The notes below the pieces were generated by a model. That model was given only the letters and a program-made list of their open reading frames with translations. It had not been told where the DNA came from and did no database searches. Of a DNA stretch of 64,000 nt, positions 55,992 through 64,000 are shown piece after piece (position 1 is the first letter of the stretch; every line of letters starts with the position of its first letter). The translations under genes and the position numbers were made by a program. Origin of the DNA: Tetragonia tetragonoides (taxonomy: Eukaryota > Streptophyta > Magnoliopsida > Caryophyllales > Aizoaceae); NCBI GenBank assembly GCA_038025085.1, contig CM076153.1, positions 18,699,001 through 18,763,000 of the forward strand, in the 5' to 3' direction.

Positions 55992-57169
55992 CTCCCACAG
56001 TCCCACTCTACCATCCAAGAAAAGGGTACATTATTTACTTTATTTTGGTGTTATAATTTTGTTCATTTTCAATAGCAATGTCATGTTCAATCTTACAAAT
56101 ATGTAAAAGTTCCATTAGTCACTTTCTCTTGGTAACTTATATATGATTAGTGGACTTTGACAAAACACTTACTAAGAGTAATAAGTAAGTGTATTCATGT
56201 TTCTTACGTTTTTTTATCCATCCTGACACACATTAAATAAGTAAGTATATTCTCTATGCGTCTCAATGTGCACCGAATAAGTGTGTATTGACCTTTATTC
56301 AATTATGCTATTTATGTTGGCCTTGGGACATTTAAGGTTTTCATTTTTTAAATTCCACAAAAAAAAATTGGTGGGGAAGAATAGTATGGTAATGGTAGTG
56401 TAATTTTCGTACCTATTGCCATCTAATATAGATGTTTGGTAAGGAGCGTGTTCCAGGCATCATCAAATTGTAATTTGAAAATGCTCTTTTATGAGTTAGC
56501 ATACTAAAAAATGCACTTTTTCTATTGTAATGTACTTTTTCTTTGTATTTATATAAGATTTTTTTTGGGGTATCTATATTATTTTAAAATTGGTTTCACT
56601 TTGTATTGAAAGTATCATTGTCAATTTGAATTGAAATTTTTAAGTCACACTCATTTGGTTATGCTCAAAGTATGATATCGTTGATTGTCCAAGGGATTGC
56701 TTTATGTCCTAGCTTGAGGAGCTAAATATCGTCAATTAATTATACTAAGCGATTGTTCAAATTATTGTTTTAAGCCTATAAATAAATTATAGGCCGCACG
56801 TATTTACGTGCAATTCAATACTAGTTTGATTAAAAAGAATGAGTTAAAATGCCTAAAACCAATTTTTTCTATGAATAAAAAAAGCTAAATAATATATTGG
56901 TTTTATACTTAGGTAAAAAGGAAAAAACATTATCGAGCAATCGGCTCGAAAGCCAATGGTCTGTCAAAATCCCGAGTTGAGTACAACTTTGATTTGTGGA
57001 CCATGAATCCAAAGACCTGACTCGCTGATTCCTTGTAGCTAATTTGATTTTTTCAATCAAATTAGAAAATCCTTCAGACTAGAGGTTTAGCATGGATAAT
57101 TAAAATTTAATCAATATAATAGTTAATACAAAATCAATCAATATATATATCAATCAATTAATGATTCCT
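55992..57169. other. AT-rich spacer
   Basis: No gene is recognised. The 13-mer ATTCCTTGTAGCT at about 57029 recurs at about 57164, at the broken end of the next copia element. Confidence 0.5.
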
Positions 57170-57228
57170 TGTAGCTCATCAAGATCACCATGAAGAAAGG
57201 CATTATGGAAATTCATTTGGTGAAGCTC

Positions 57229-57747
57229 TCAATTCTTGGAAGCGGCAATGGCTAGAAAGGCACGAATAGTTGCCATGTTGGCAACGGGAGCAAAGGTCTC
57301 AGAGTAATCCAAACCTTCAATTTGATGATTTTCAAAAATAACCAAGTGAGCTTTTAACCGCTCAAGATCTCCATTGGAGAGGTACTTCCTCTTATAAATC
57401 CATTGACTTCCCAGTGCACGCTTGCCAGGTGGAAGTGATTCGAGAGTCCAAGTACCATTATCCTCCAAGGCTTTAATTTTCTCTTGCATAGCCTTCTTCC
57501 ACCCATCATCTTTCATGGCCTCCTTAAAAGACCGAGGTTCCTCTCCTGTAGTGACAGCTGCAAGAAACTTGCGATAGGGCATAGAGAAATTGTCACAATT
57601 AATATAATGTGCTATAGGGAAAGGAGTACCTGAGGTATGCTGTGGAAGGGAAGTTGCAGTGTTCGATGGACTCTCTTTAACAACGCTGTGAGTAACAAAA
57701 TCCTTAAGGAGCACGAAAGGGTTTTTAGTGCGCTTTCCACGACCCAA
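57229..57747 (-). pseudogene. Copia reverse transcriptase N-terminal part
   Basis: The frame contains EEPRSFKEAMKDDGWKKAMQ, ALEDNGTWTLESLPPGKRAL, GSQWIYKRKYLSNGDLERLK and GLDYSETFAPVANMATIRAF: the RVT_2 domain up to the first palm aspartate region. The catalytic YVDD part is absent because the element is truncated. A related linker frame lies at 58123-57797. Confidence 0.85.
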
Positions 57748-58139
57748 AACTTCTTCGGAGCCCTGATTATTGAAGCCTGCATGTTCTTCAGTATGGTCAG
57801 ACCCAGACCCAGTTTAAGACAGAGTCGTCCACAACACTAGGCTGTTCTATTTCTATTGGTCTTGCCGGACTTGTGGTTTGGTCAGACCCAGTATTGACAG
57901 TGGCAGAGGCATTCGGGTCATTGGGGATAAGAGGCACATCTAGACCCTCATCTGTTGTATCCCTGGTATTAGGAACGGTGACAATAGTGGAGTCATCAAA
58001 AAAATCCGCAAAGTCCAAATCAATATCCACATCCATATCAAAGTGATCCGTTGGCCTAATATTGCTAGCTTCCGTGTCAACAAAGGGAAAAATCTCTTCA
58101 AAGAATTTTACGTCTCTTGACACAAAGAACTCATGTTTA

Positions 58140-58889
58140 TCAAGATCATAAAGCCTTCATCCCTTTTGACCAAAAGGATACCCAACAAATATGCATTTAC
58201 GGCTACGACTCGCAAATTTATCCCCCTTTGTCTTTTGGTTGTGGGCAAAACATAAAGACCCAAACACTCGAATGGCATCATAAGAGGGAGATAGAGTAAC
58301 CAAACAATTTCTCAAAACGAGTGTGATTGTCAAGAACAGTGGAAGGAGTTCTATTGATTAAATGAACAGCGGTCAAAACACTCTCCCCCCAAAAGTAAAT
58401 AGGCAAATTTGCTTGGAAGCGCAAGGCGCGGGCAACATTTAGGATATGTTGGTGTTTCCTTTCACCTCTCCCATTTTATTGTGGTGTCCCAGTGCATGAG
58501 GTTTGAAATAAGATACCACACGCAGTAAAATAACCAAGCAAACATCGGAACTCCGTTCCATTATCACTCCGAACAGTTTTTATAGTTTGAGAAAATTGTC
58601 GCTCAATCATAGCAATAAAGGACATAAATTTAGCAAAAACCTCTGTTTTATCATCCATCAAATAAACCCACACAGCCCGAGAAAAATCATCCACAATAGT
58701 CGAAAAATATCGAGCACCACAAGAAGAGGTATGACGATAGCCGCCCCACAAATCAATATGAATTAGTTCAAAAATTCGACTGGCTTTATTCTCACTTAGA
58801 GGAAATTTCTCTCTGGGATGTTTAGCTCTAAAACATACTTCACAGGCTCTATTTAAACTACCTTTAGAATTACAAACGGGGGGAAGCAA
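58140..58889 (-). pseudogene. Copia integrase remnant
   Basis: Open segment 58889-58476 has the integrase zinc-finger tail (CEVCFRAKHPREKFP), then HIDLWGGYRHTSSCGARYFS, IVDDFSRAVWVYLMDDKTEV and the catalytic RSDNGTEF. It stops at TPQ* where the family continues with QNGRVERKH. Scraps of that continuation ([16 protein letters not shown]) are readable down to about 58380, followed by further stops. Confidence 0.85.
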
Positions 58890-58971
58890 TTTTACTACTT
58901 TTTTCTAAAGGATGCCCCATCCTAGCATGCCAAAGAGCCAAAGAAGAAGCGTCCTCGTCCACTGTGACTAT

Positions 58972-59529
58972 CTACACTGTTTGTGGTCCCTTGAAGTAGT
59001 AAAGTCCATCTTGCTTACTTCCCGTTTCAATCAGCTTCCTCGTTTGGTCCTGTATAGCACACACATATCGATTAAAAATGATAATACTATTTAAATCATC
59101 ACATAATTGTGACACGGACAATAAGCTGCAATTTAAGAGAGGGACATAAAGGACATGAGTGAGAGTCATAGCATCCGACAATCGCACTGATCCCTTCTTT
59201 GTTGCAACCACTTTCTTTCCATCAGGAAGACCAACGAGACATAATATGTCTTTTACATCGAATAATAGAGAAAGATTACCAGTAACATGATTAGATGCAC
59301 CTGTATCAATAATCCAAGAATGACCATTAATCTTACCGCTCAAACGATTACCAGAAACAATCATATTACCAAAGACACTTGCAAGCGCCTTCCATTGATC
59401 AGCGGCAAATAATTCTGCAGATGGTGTTTCAGTGGGTTCTGAAACAACTACATCATTGGCACTGACCCCCTTCACCGCGTCCTGTCGCAAGAGAATAAGA
59501 AGAGGTTGTTGATGGTTGGTTACGACCAA
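58972..59529 (-). pseudogene. Copia protease / GAG-pre-integrase remnant
   Basis: The frame carries the protease active-site motif SWIIDTGASNHVTG near 59325, then LCLVGLPDGKKVVATKKGSV and HVLYVPLLNCSLLSVSQLCD, and ends at a stop after FKGPQTV. The protease cuts the polyprotein. It is separated from the upstream gag part by a frameshift near 59500. Confidence 0.85.
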
Positions 59530-60580
59530 TCATCAGTTTGGTCATACCTGATCCGCTGTCAGACTTCGCACGATCCTCCCACCATTCTGGATAACCATGA
59601 ATTTTGAAGCAATTAGTTACTTCGTGGCCTGTCTTCTTACAGTAGGTGCAGGATAGACGTGATTTATCTGGTTTCTCTATTTTGCCTCGTGTGCGCCCAC
59701 TAGTTCGCACAGAAAATCCAACAACTTCGGACTTCTCCTCGGGCAGAGCCGAAGACGTTCTGACTCGTTCATCTTGAATAACAAGCTGGTAGGCATGACT
59801 AAGAGAGGGCAGAGGATCTTGAGCAAGAATATTTGCACCAGATTGAAGGGTTGTAAGGTATTAGAGGGATGCAGCAAAAAGGAACCCTACCTAGTAGGTG
59901 GCCTTGGATCTGCATTGCCTAAGGACTGTAATCTTGTTACATTACAGAGAGCAATAATACAATTTCTGACTTGCACCAAAAAAAAAGATGGAGTATATAA
60001 ACCCATCAGAAATTCATGAAGCATGTCCTTTGCACGGCGACGCTCATGTTCTGGCCCTGCCGTACACTTTGCACAGCAAGAACAAGTAATCAAGGGTTCA
60101 TGATTATGCAATTCCTCCCATAGAGCCGTGAGTTTTCCATAGTAAGAAGCAACCGACATGGATTTGGTTTGCTTACAGTCAGAGATGACCGCCTTCAACT
60201 GCTGTATTCGTGGTCCATTCGTAAGAGCAAATCGCTCCTTAAGCGTCTCCCATAGATGCCTGGCATCTTTATATTTGGACAATGTACTCTTCACTTCTGT
60301 TGTGGTGGTATTCACCATCCAAGATACCAACATGGCTTGGATTGTATTCCAATCATCTTGTGTGCAAGGAGGTGTTGGAGATACAATTGTACCATCCAAA
60401 AATCTGAACTTTCTTCGAGCTTGAAGGGCGGTTTCAATTTCACCAGCACAATCATCATAATTTTCGCCATTAAATCTGGCTGCAGTTATAAAATCACCAG
60501 GTCGATCTTGAGGACTAGGAAATAAGGGGATTTTGAGTCAATTTTTGGTGGTGGATCTTCCACGGCCATTGTTAGGGTTT
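59453..60580 (-). pseudogene. Copia gag with CCHC zinc knuckle, broken
   Basis: The start near 60570 (MAVEDPPPKIDSK) leads, after a frameshift near 60530, into ITAARFNGENYDDC, then MLVSWMVNTTTTEVKSTLSK, ARHLWETLKERFALTNGPRI and HEFLMGLYT. An insertion of about 100-130 bp near 59880-60005 (with a tract of A/T) interrupts the next part. Gag then resumes with SGANILAQDPLPSLSHAYQL in another frame, followed by CTYCKKTGHEVTNCFKIHGY, the zinc knuckle, near 59640-59580. Confidence 0.82.
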
Positions 60581-60625
60581 AAGGTTTTTGGGTTTTTGTT
60601 TAAGGTTTGTATAAGGATCTTTCAC

Positions 60626-60637
60626 GCTCTGATACCA
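60626..60637 (-). other. Primer binding site (tRNA-iMet type)
   Basis: On the minus strand TGGTATCAGAGC directly follows the LTR end, complementary to the 3' end of initiator tRNA-Met, as in most plant copia elements. Confidence 0.9.
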
Positions 60638-60851
60638 TGACAAGATTGAGGCAAAAAAGCTTGTGTTTGTATTGATTATCGCCGAGTATATATATACAAC
60701 CTAGTATCTATACATATCTTTTAGAATATGGAAACAATTTGTATAAGGAAACAATCCTAAACAATATCAAACTCTATGATAACTTCCCATATTCAGGCGC
60801 AACTGATCTTTCCATAAGTCATGCCTGAAATCTCGGTAAGATCTCGTAACA
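60638..60851 (-). repeat. 5' LTR of the minus-strand copia element
   Basis: On the minus strand it reads TGTTACGAGATC ... CAATCTTGTCA, 214 bp, with TG/CA ends and a short TATA-like run (TATATATATA) near 60690. No partner LTR occurs in the window. Confidence 0.85.
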
Positions 60852-61339
60852 ATATATCAATGTATATATATAAAGCTGGCATTTTTCGAGCCTTCTGAGG
60901 CATGCCATGTAGGCAAATAATTTATGTTTCCCAATAATATAAAAGATAATAATATGATAAATTACAAATATGAGTATAACTAGAATTAGCCTTCATTCGA
61001 ACAAGTAAAAATAGAGTTAGAATAAATTGAACTACTCTCTGTATATCCAATGGGATTAGTATATATACCATTCAATTCCCATCCCTCCTTCACCATCTTC
61101 ATCATGTCTCATCCCCTATGCTCTTTGTGTTTGTCCCTTTTATTGGTTGTCCATTGACAAGCTCACTAATTTGGCTATTTAATTTTGCAGATTTTGGAAA
61201 TTGTAAAGTGTTCAAGAGTGGAGTAGTAAATTAGGCACTTTTAAGTAAGCTTTTCTTTGGGGCAGTATCTCCAGAATTTGTGGGTTTTTTTTTTTCTGTT
61301 TTTTTGTGGTTTAAATAAAATTGTGTTGTTCCAATTCTA
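60852..61339. other. Spacer between head-to-head copia elements
   Basis: AT-rich, with no gene recognised. It may hide degenerate 5' parts of the plus-strand element, but no LTR or primer binding site is evident. Confidence 0.45.
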
Positions 61340-61349
61340 AGGACGGGTG

Positions 61350-61881
61350 ATTTTATGAGAAAGAGAAAGTTAATGACTTTCTGATGGGCCTCGACACTGT
61401 ACTTTATGGGCATTTACGGACCAATATTTTGAGTTCAGAACCATTGCCTTCATTAAGCTGAGCATATGCTATGGTCATAAACGAGGAACGCCACAAGCAG
61501 GTTGCACAATCAAGAGAAGAAAGGGCTGAAGCAGTGAGTTTTGCTGTTCAAACATCTGCAACCAAGCCTAGAAACCAAGCAGCAACAACAGGTGCCGTTT
61601 GTACACATTGCAGGAGGCCTGGGCATGAGGTGAAGGAATGTTTTCAGATTATTGGGTACCCTGATTGGTGGACCAATGGGGGACGAGGTGGAAATCGTGG
61701 CGGCTCAACTTCTGGACGTGGCAGGGGTCGAGGGCGTGGAAATGGAGCTGTAGCGAATGCTGCACAAACTACTAACAGAGATGGCGTTGGTACGCCTGTA
61801 ACTGAATCAGATTGTGCAGCGATTCCTACTCTCTCAAAGGAGGATTGGGCAGCTTTGCTGTCTATGATTCATAGTCAGAAA
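61350..61881 (+). pseudogene. Copia gag C-terminal part with zinc knuckle
   Basis: From about 61350 the frame reads FLMGLDTVLYGHLRTNILSS and EPLPSLS, then an in-frame TGA (61460-61462), then AYAMVINEERHKQVAQSREE. The zinc knuckle is CTHCRRPGHEVKECFQIIGY near 61605, followed by an RG-rich tract (GRGGNRGGSTSGRGRGRGRG). The knuckle and RG tract bind RNA. One stop codon and the SINE at 61882 disrupt the gene. Confidence 0.85.
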
Positions 61882-62163
61882 ACTAAGAGGCATTTGCCTC
61901 AATGGTTATCCTCTCACCTTTCAACTTGGAGGTCCCAAGTTCAAGGCTTGGGACACCCATATATTCATGTGGTTGATGAATATATGGGGGGTGACAATAG
62001 CAGTTGGGCCTTGGCCCAGCTGGTTATGGAGTGGGGTGGGTTGGGAATGGGGGGTCACTTGTACACTCAGCTCTGATCCAGCCTGAGATGGGCTGGGTTT
62101 CTGGCCCCGAGATGGGCTGGGCTGGGTGGAGGCCCATTCTTACCATATTAAAAAAAAAAAAAA
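61882..62163 (+). mobile_element. SINE inserted in copia gag-pol
   Basis: A perfect 18-bp duplication ATGATTCATAGTCAGAAA flanks it (61864-61881 and 62164-62181). It has a tRNA-like head (TGCCTCAATGG as A-box-like, AAGTTCAAGGC as B-box-like) and a poly(A) tail ending at 62163. 282 bp, non-coding; a TGGGCTGGG-rich stretch lies in the body. Removing it and one TSD restores the copia frame, so it is younger than the copia. Confidence 0.9.
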
Positions 62164-63455
62164 ATGATTCATAGTCAGAAAGCTCCTGGTACCTCTGAAA
62201 AATTGACTGGTAAGTCATCTTCCCAAATTTGGTTGCTTGATACCGGAGCGTCAGAGCATATGACCGGAGATAAGCGCCTTTTACGTGATGTACGTGACAT
62301 CGTGGCATCTCCAGTGGGTTTGCCTAATGGGGAATCTACAAGTGCTATACAAGAAGGAAATGTTAACTTAGGCGGTGGCGTTGTTTTGAAACATGTTTTA
62401 TATGTGCCCAAGTTGAATTGTAATTTGATATCAGTAGATAAACTGCTTGAAGATATGAAATGCTTTGCTATTTTCACTAATAAGTTGTGTGTGATACAGG
62501 ACCACACTACGATGTCCCTGATTGGAGCGGGTGAGAAACGGAATGAGGTTTATCAATTCTGCGGTGGCACACAAGCACGAGTATGTCGAGTGAGTACAAA
62601 GGATCCTTTTATTTTGTGGCATAAAAGAATGGGGCATCCTTCATCTCGTGTTACTATGCTGATTCCAAGAGTTACTAGTTCTAAAAGTGTTGTTGAGGAA
62701 AATAAGTCATGTGACATATGCTATAGGCCAAAACAAACTAGAGACGTATTTTCTTTTAGTGACAGTAGGGCTGTTGAACCTTTTAATTTAATTTACTGTG
62801 ATGTTTGGGGTCCATATCGTGTCTCTTCCTCTTGTGGTGCTCATTATTTTTTGACTGTGGTTAATGATTTCTCTCGAGCTGTGTGGATTTTTTTGATGGC
62901 TGATAAAACTGAAGTACCAGAATTAATTCGGAAGTTTTGTGCAATGGCAAGTACACAACATGATAAACAAGTGAAACAGATAAGAAGTGACAATGGAACC
63001 GAATTTAAACCTTTGAGGTCATATTTTGATGAATATGGAATTATTTTTCAGACTTCATGTGTAGACACGCCCCAACAAAATGGTAGGGTGGAGCGTAAAC
63101 ATCGTCACATTCTAAATGTAGCTAGGGCACTACGATTTCAAGCCAATTTACCTCTCACTTTTTGGGGGGAATGTGCTCTAACAGCAGGGTATTTAATTAA
63201 TCGAACTCCTAGTGTTTTGAATGGAGGGAAGACACCCTATGAGATGTTATTTAGGCAAACACCATCTTATGACCGTGTTCGTGTATTTGGTTGCTTGTGC
63301 TATGCCCGGTCTCGTAAACAAGATCGTGATAAATTCGGGTCTAGGAGTCGTAAATGTGTGTTTGTCGGTTATCCGTATGCACAAAAGGGCTGGAGGCTCT
63401 ATGATCTTGAGACCAATGAATTCTTTGTGTCAAGAGATGTAGAATTTTTGAAGAC
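62164..63455 (+). pseudogene. Copia protease and integrase
   Basis: The frame opens in the TSD and runs through the protease site WLLDTGASEHMTGD, GAG-pre-integrase motifs (HVLYVPKLNCNLISVDKLLE, WHKRMGHPS), the integrase zinc region CDICYRPKQTRDVF, and the catalytic D,D,E block (IYCDVWGPYR, VVNDFSRAVWIFLMADKTEV, IRSDNGTEF and TPQQNGRVERKHRHILNVAR). It ends with RVFGCLCYARSRKQDRDKFG and FVGYPYAQKGWRLYDLETNE. The catalytic residues are all in place. A one- or two-base deletion near 63448 shifts the frame after SRDVEFL. Integrase inserts the cDNA in the genome. Confidence 0.9.
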
Positions 63456-64000
63456 AAATTTCCTTTCCATGAGGAGGTCTCTTCAAATCCTTCCACAACG
63501 CAATCTTATGATGTTGAGAGCTCCCTGGATGATGGCAATGTGGGGACACCCCTAGATGTTGATATGGATGAACCTGGGCAGCATGCCCATATTGATAATG
63601 AAAAGTCCCAACATGTTGACAGTGACGATAGAGCTGCTAGAGAACCTCCTAATATTGACAATGGAGATGTTGTCTCTCCCAATTCTGTAAGTGAGGATGT
63701 AAGGGGGAGTTCTACAGGTAGTAGTAATATTGAAGAGTATGACAATGCTATAAACAGGGGTAGTGAACAGCAAAGTGGAGAGAAGAAACCTGCTGTACAG
63801 CAGGTTACTGAAGACGTTTCAAGCTGTGAAAACCAACCACCAGAGCTCCTTGGGCGTGGACATCGGGTAAAACAATTATCTACCCGGTTACGTGACTATG
63901 TGTGCAACACCGTGACTCAGCTTGATCCCCCCATCTCACCTACTCCATTAGTGTCATTAGGTAATCCTTATCCCATAGCTTATTATGTGACATGTGATGT
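63450..64000 (+). pseudogene. Copia integrase-RT linker, frame-shifted, continues beyond window
   Basis: After the frame shift an open, acidic, low-complexity linker runs without a stop to the end of the window. Readable pieces are EDKFPFHEEVSSNPSTTQSY, PLDVDMDEPGQHAHIDNEKS, GSEQQSGEKKPA and LLGRGHRVKQLSTRLRDYVC. This is the usual variable region before the RVT_2 domain, which should start just outside the window. Confidence 0.85.

Larger units (their letters stand above)
57170..60851 (-). mobile_element. Decayed Ty1-copia retrotransposon, 3' half missing
   Basis: Read on the minus strand: LTR (60851-60638), primer binding site, gag, zinc knuckle, protease, integrase and the first part of RT, ending abruptly at about 57170 within the RT (HGDL). 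No second LTR is found, so the 3' end is deleted. Several stops and frameshifts disrupt it. Its 5' end faces the next, plus-strand copia element only about 0.5 kb away. Confidence 0.88.
61340..64000 (+). mobile_element. Ty1-copia retrotransposon, 5' truncated, runs off the window
   Basis: The order is gag C-terminus, zinc knuckle, protease, integrase and linker, still open at position 64000. No 5' LTR, primer binding site or gag N-terminus is found. A SINE splits gag from protease. The protein sequence is clearly related to the minus-strand element (the same zinc knuckle followed by GYPDWW versus GYPEWW), so both belong to one copia lineage. Confidence 0.9.

Noticed and set aside
1..64000. 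CRISPR arrays, operons, riboswitches or prokaryotic defence systems
   Set aside because: The sequence is eukaryotic plant nuclear DNA; no array of spaced direct repeats or bacterial gene was found.

Overview
This is a 64 kb piece of a plant nuclear chromosome, almost certainly from a eudicot. Host genes have GT-AG introns, the intergenic DNA is AT-rich, and plant-type LINEs, CACTA, copia, MULE, hAT, Tourist and Stowaway elements fill most of it. The repeat composition reminds me of Caryophyllales (Amaranthaceae), but I cannot prove the species. No operons, CRISPR arrays or prokaryotic features are present.

Host genes are few. (1) The first six exons of an LMBR1/LIMR-type membrane protein lie on the minus strand (6487 down to 2316); its remaining exons must lie left of the window. 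(2) An F-box/FBD gene lies on the plus strand (21151-23051); it has a one-base frameshift inside the F-box and a GC-AG intron. (3) A broken inverted duplicate of exons 3-6 of the LMBR1-like gene lies on the plus strand (about 24160-26880). (4) Two exons of a UDP-sugar pyrophosphorylase (35737-36460) form a damaged fragment.

Mobile DNA, left to right: a hAT MITE inside LMBR1 intron 2 (8-bp TSD); a tRNA-derived SINE; a diverged 1.2-kb tandem duplication; a MULE transposase fragment split by another SINE; a 5'-truncated, frameshifted LINE (14920-17735); a long-TIR, Mutator-like element with a Tourist MITE inside (18257-20108); a degenerate endogenous plant pararetrovirus (28148-34647) set between two (TA)n arrays; and a 12.4-kb CACTA element (36545-48978, TSD TTA) carrying a broken TNP2 gene and a broken Transposase_24/Ulp1-type gene. 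At least four later insertions sit in the CACTA: a Tourist MITE, two LINEs and a Stowaway MITE. Further right are a small MULE-like element, another TAA-flanked MITE, a complete but internally deleted copia element with paired LTRs (52453-55986, TSD CTAGT), a decayed minus-strand copia (57170-60851), and a plus-strand copia (61340 to the window end) interrupted by a SINE with an 18-bp TSD.

The window reads as a nested-transposon layer cake around a few host genes. Target-site duplications and nesting give a relative insertion order. The most notable structures are the pararetrovirus (reverse-transcriptase active site deleted, tail-to-tail arrangement, TA arrays on both sides), the CACTA element with a recognisable Ulp1-like protease module, and the inverted partial duplication of the LMBR1-like gene. 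I found no convincing new biological system; the novel-looking items are mostly element structures and gene-decay events.
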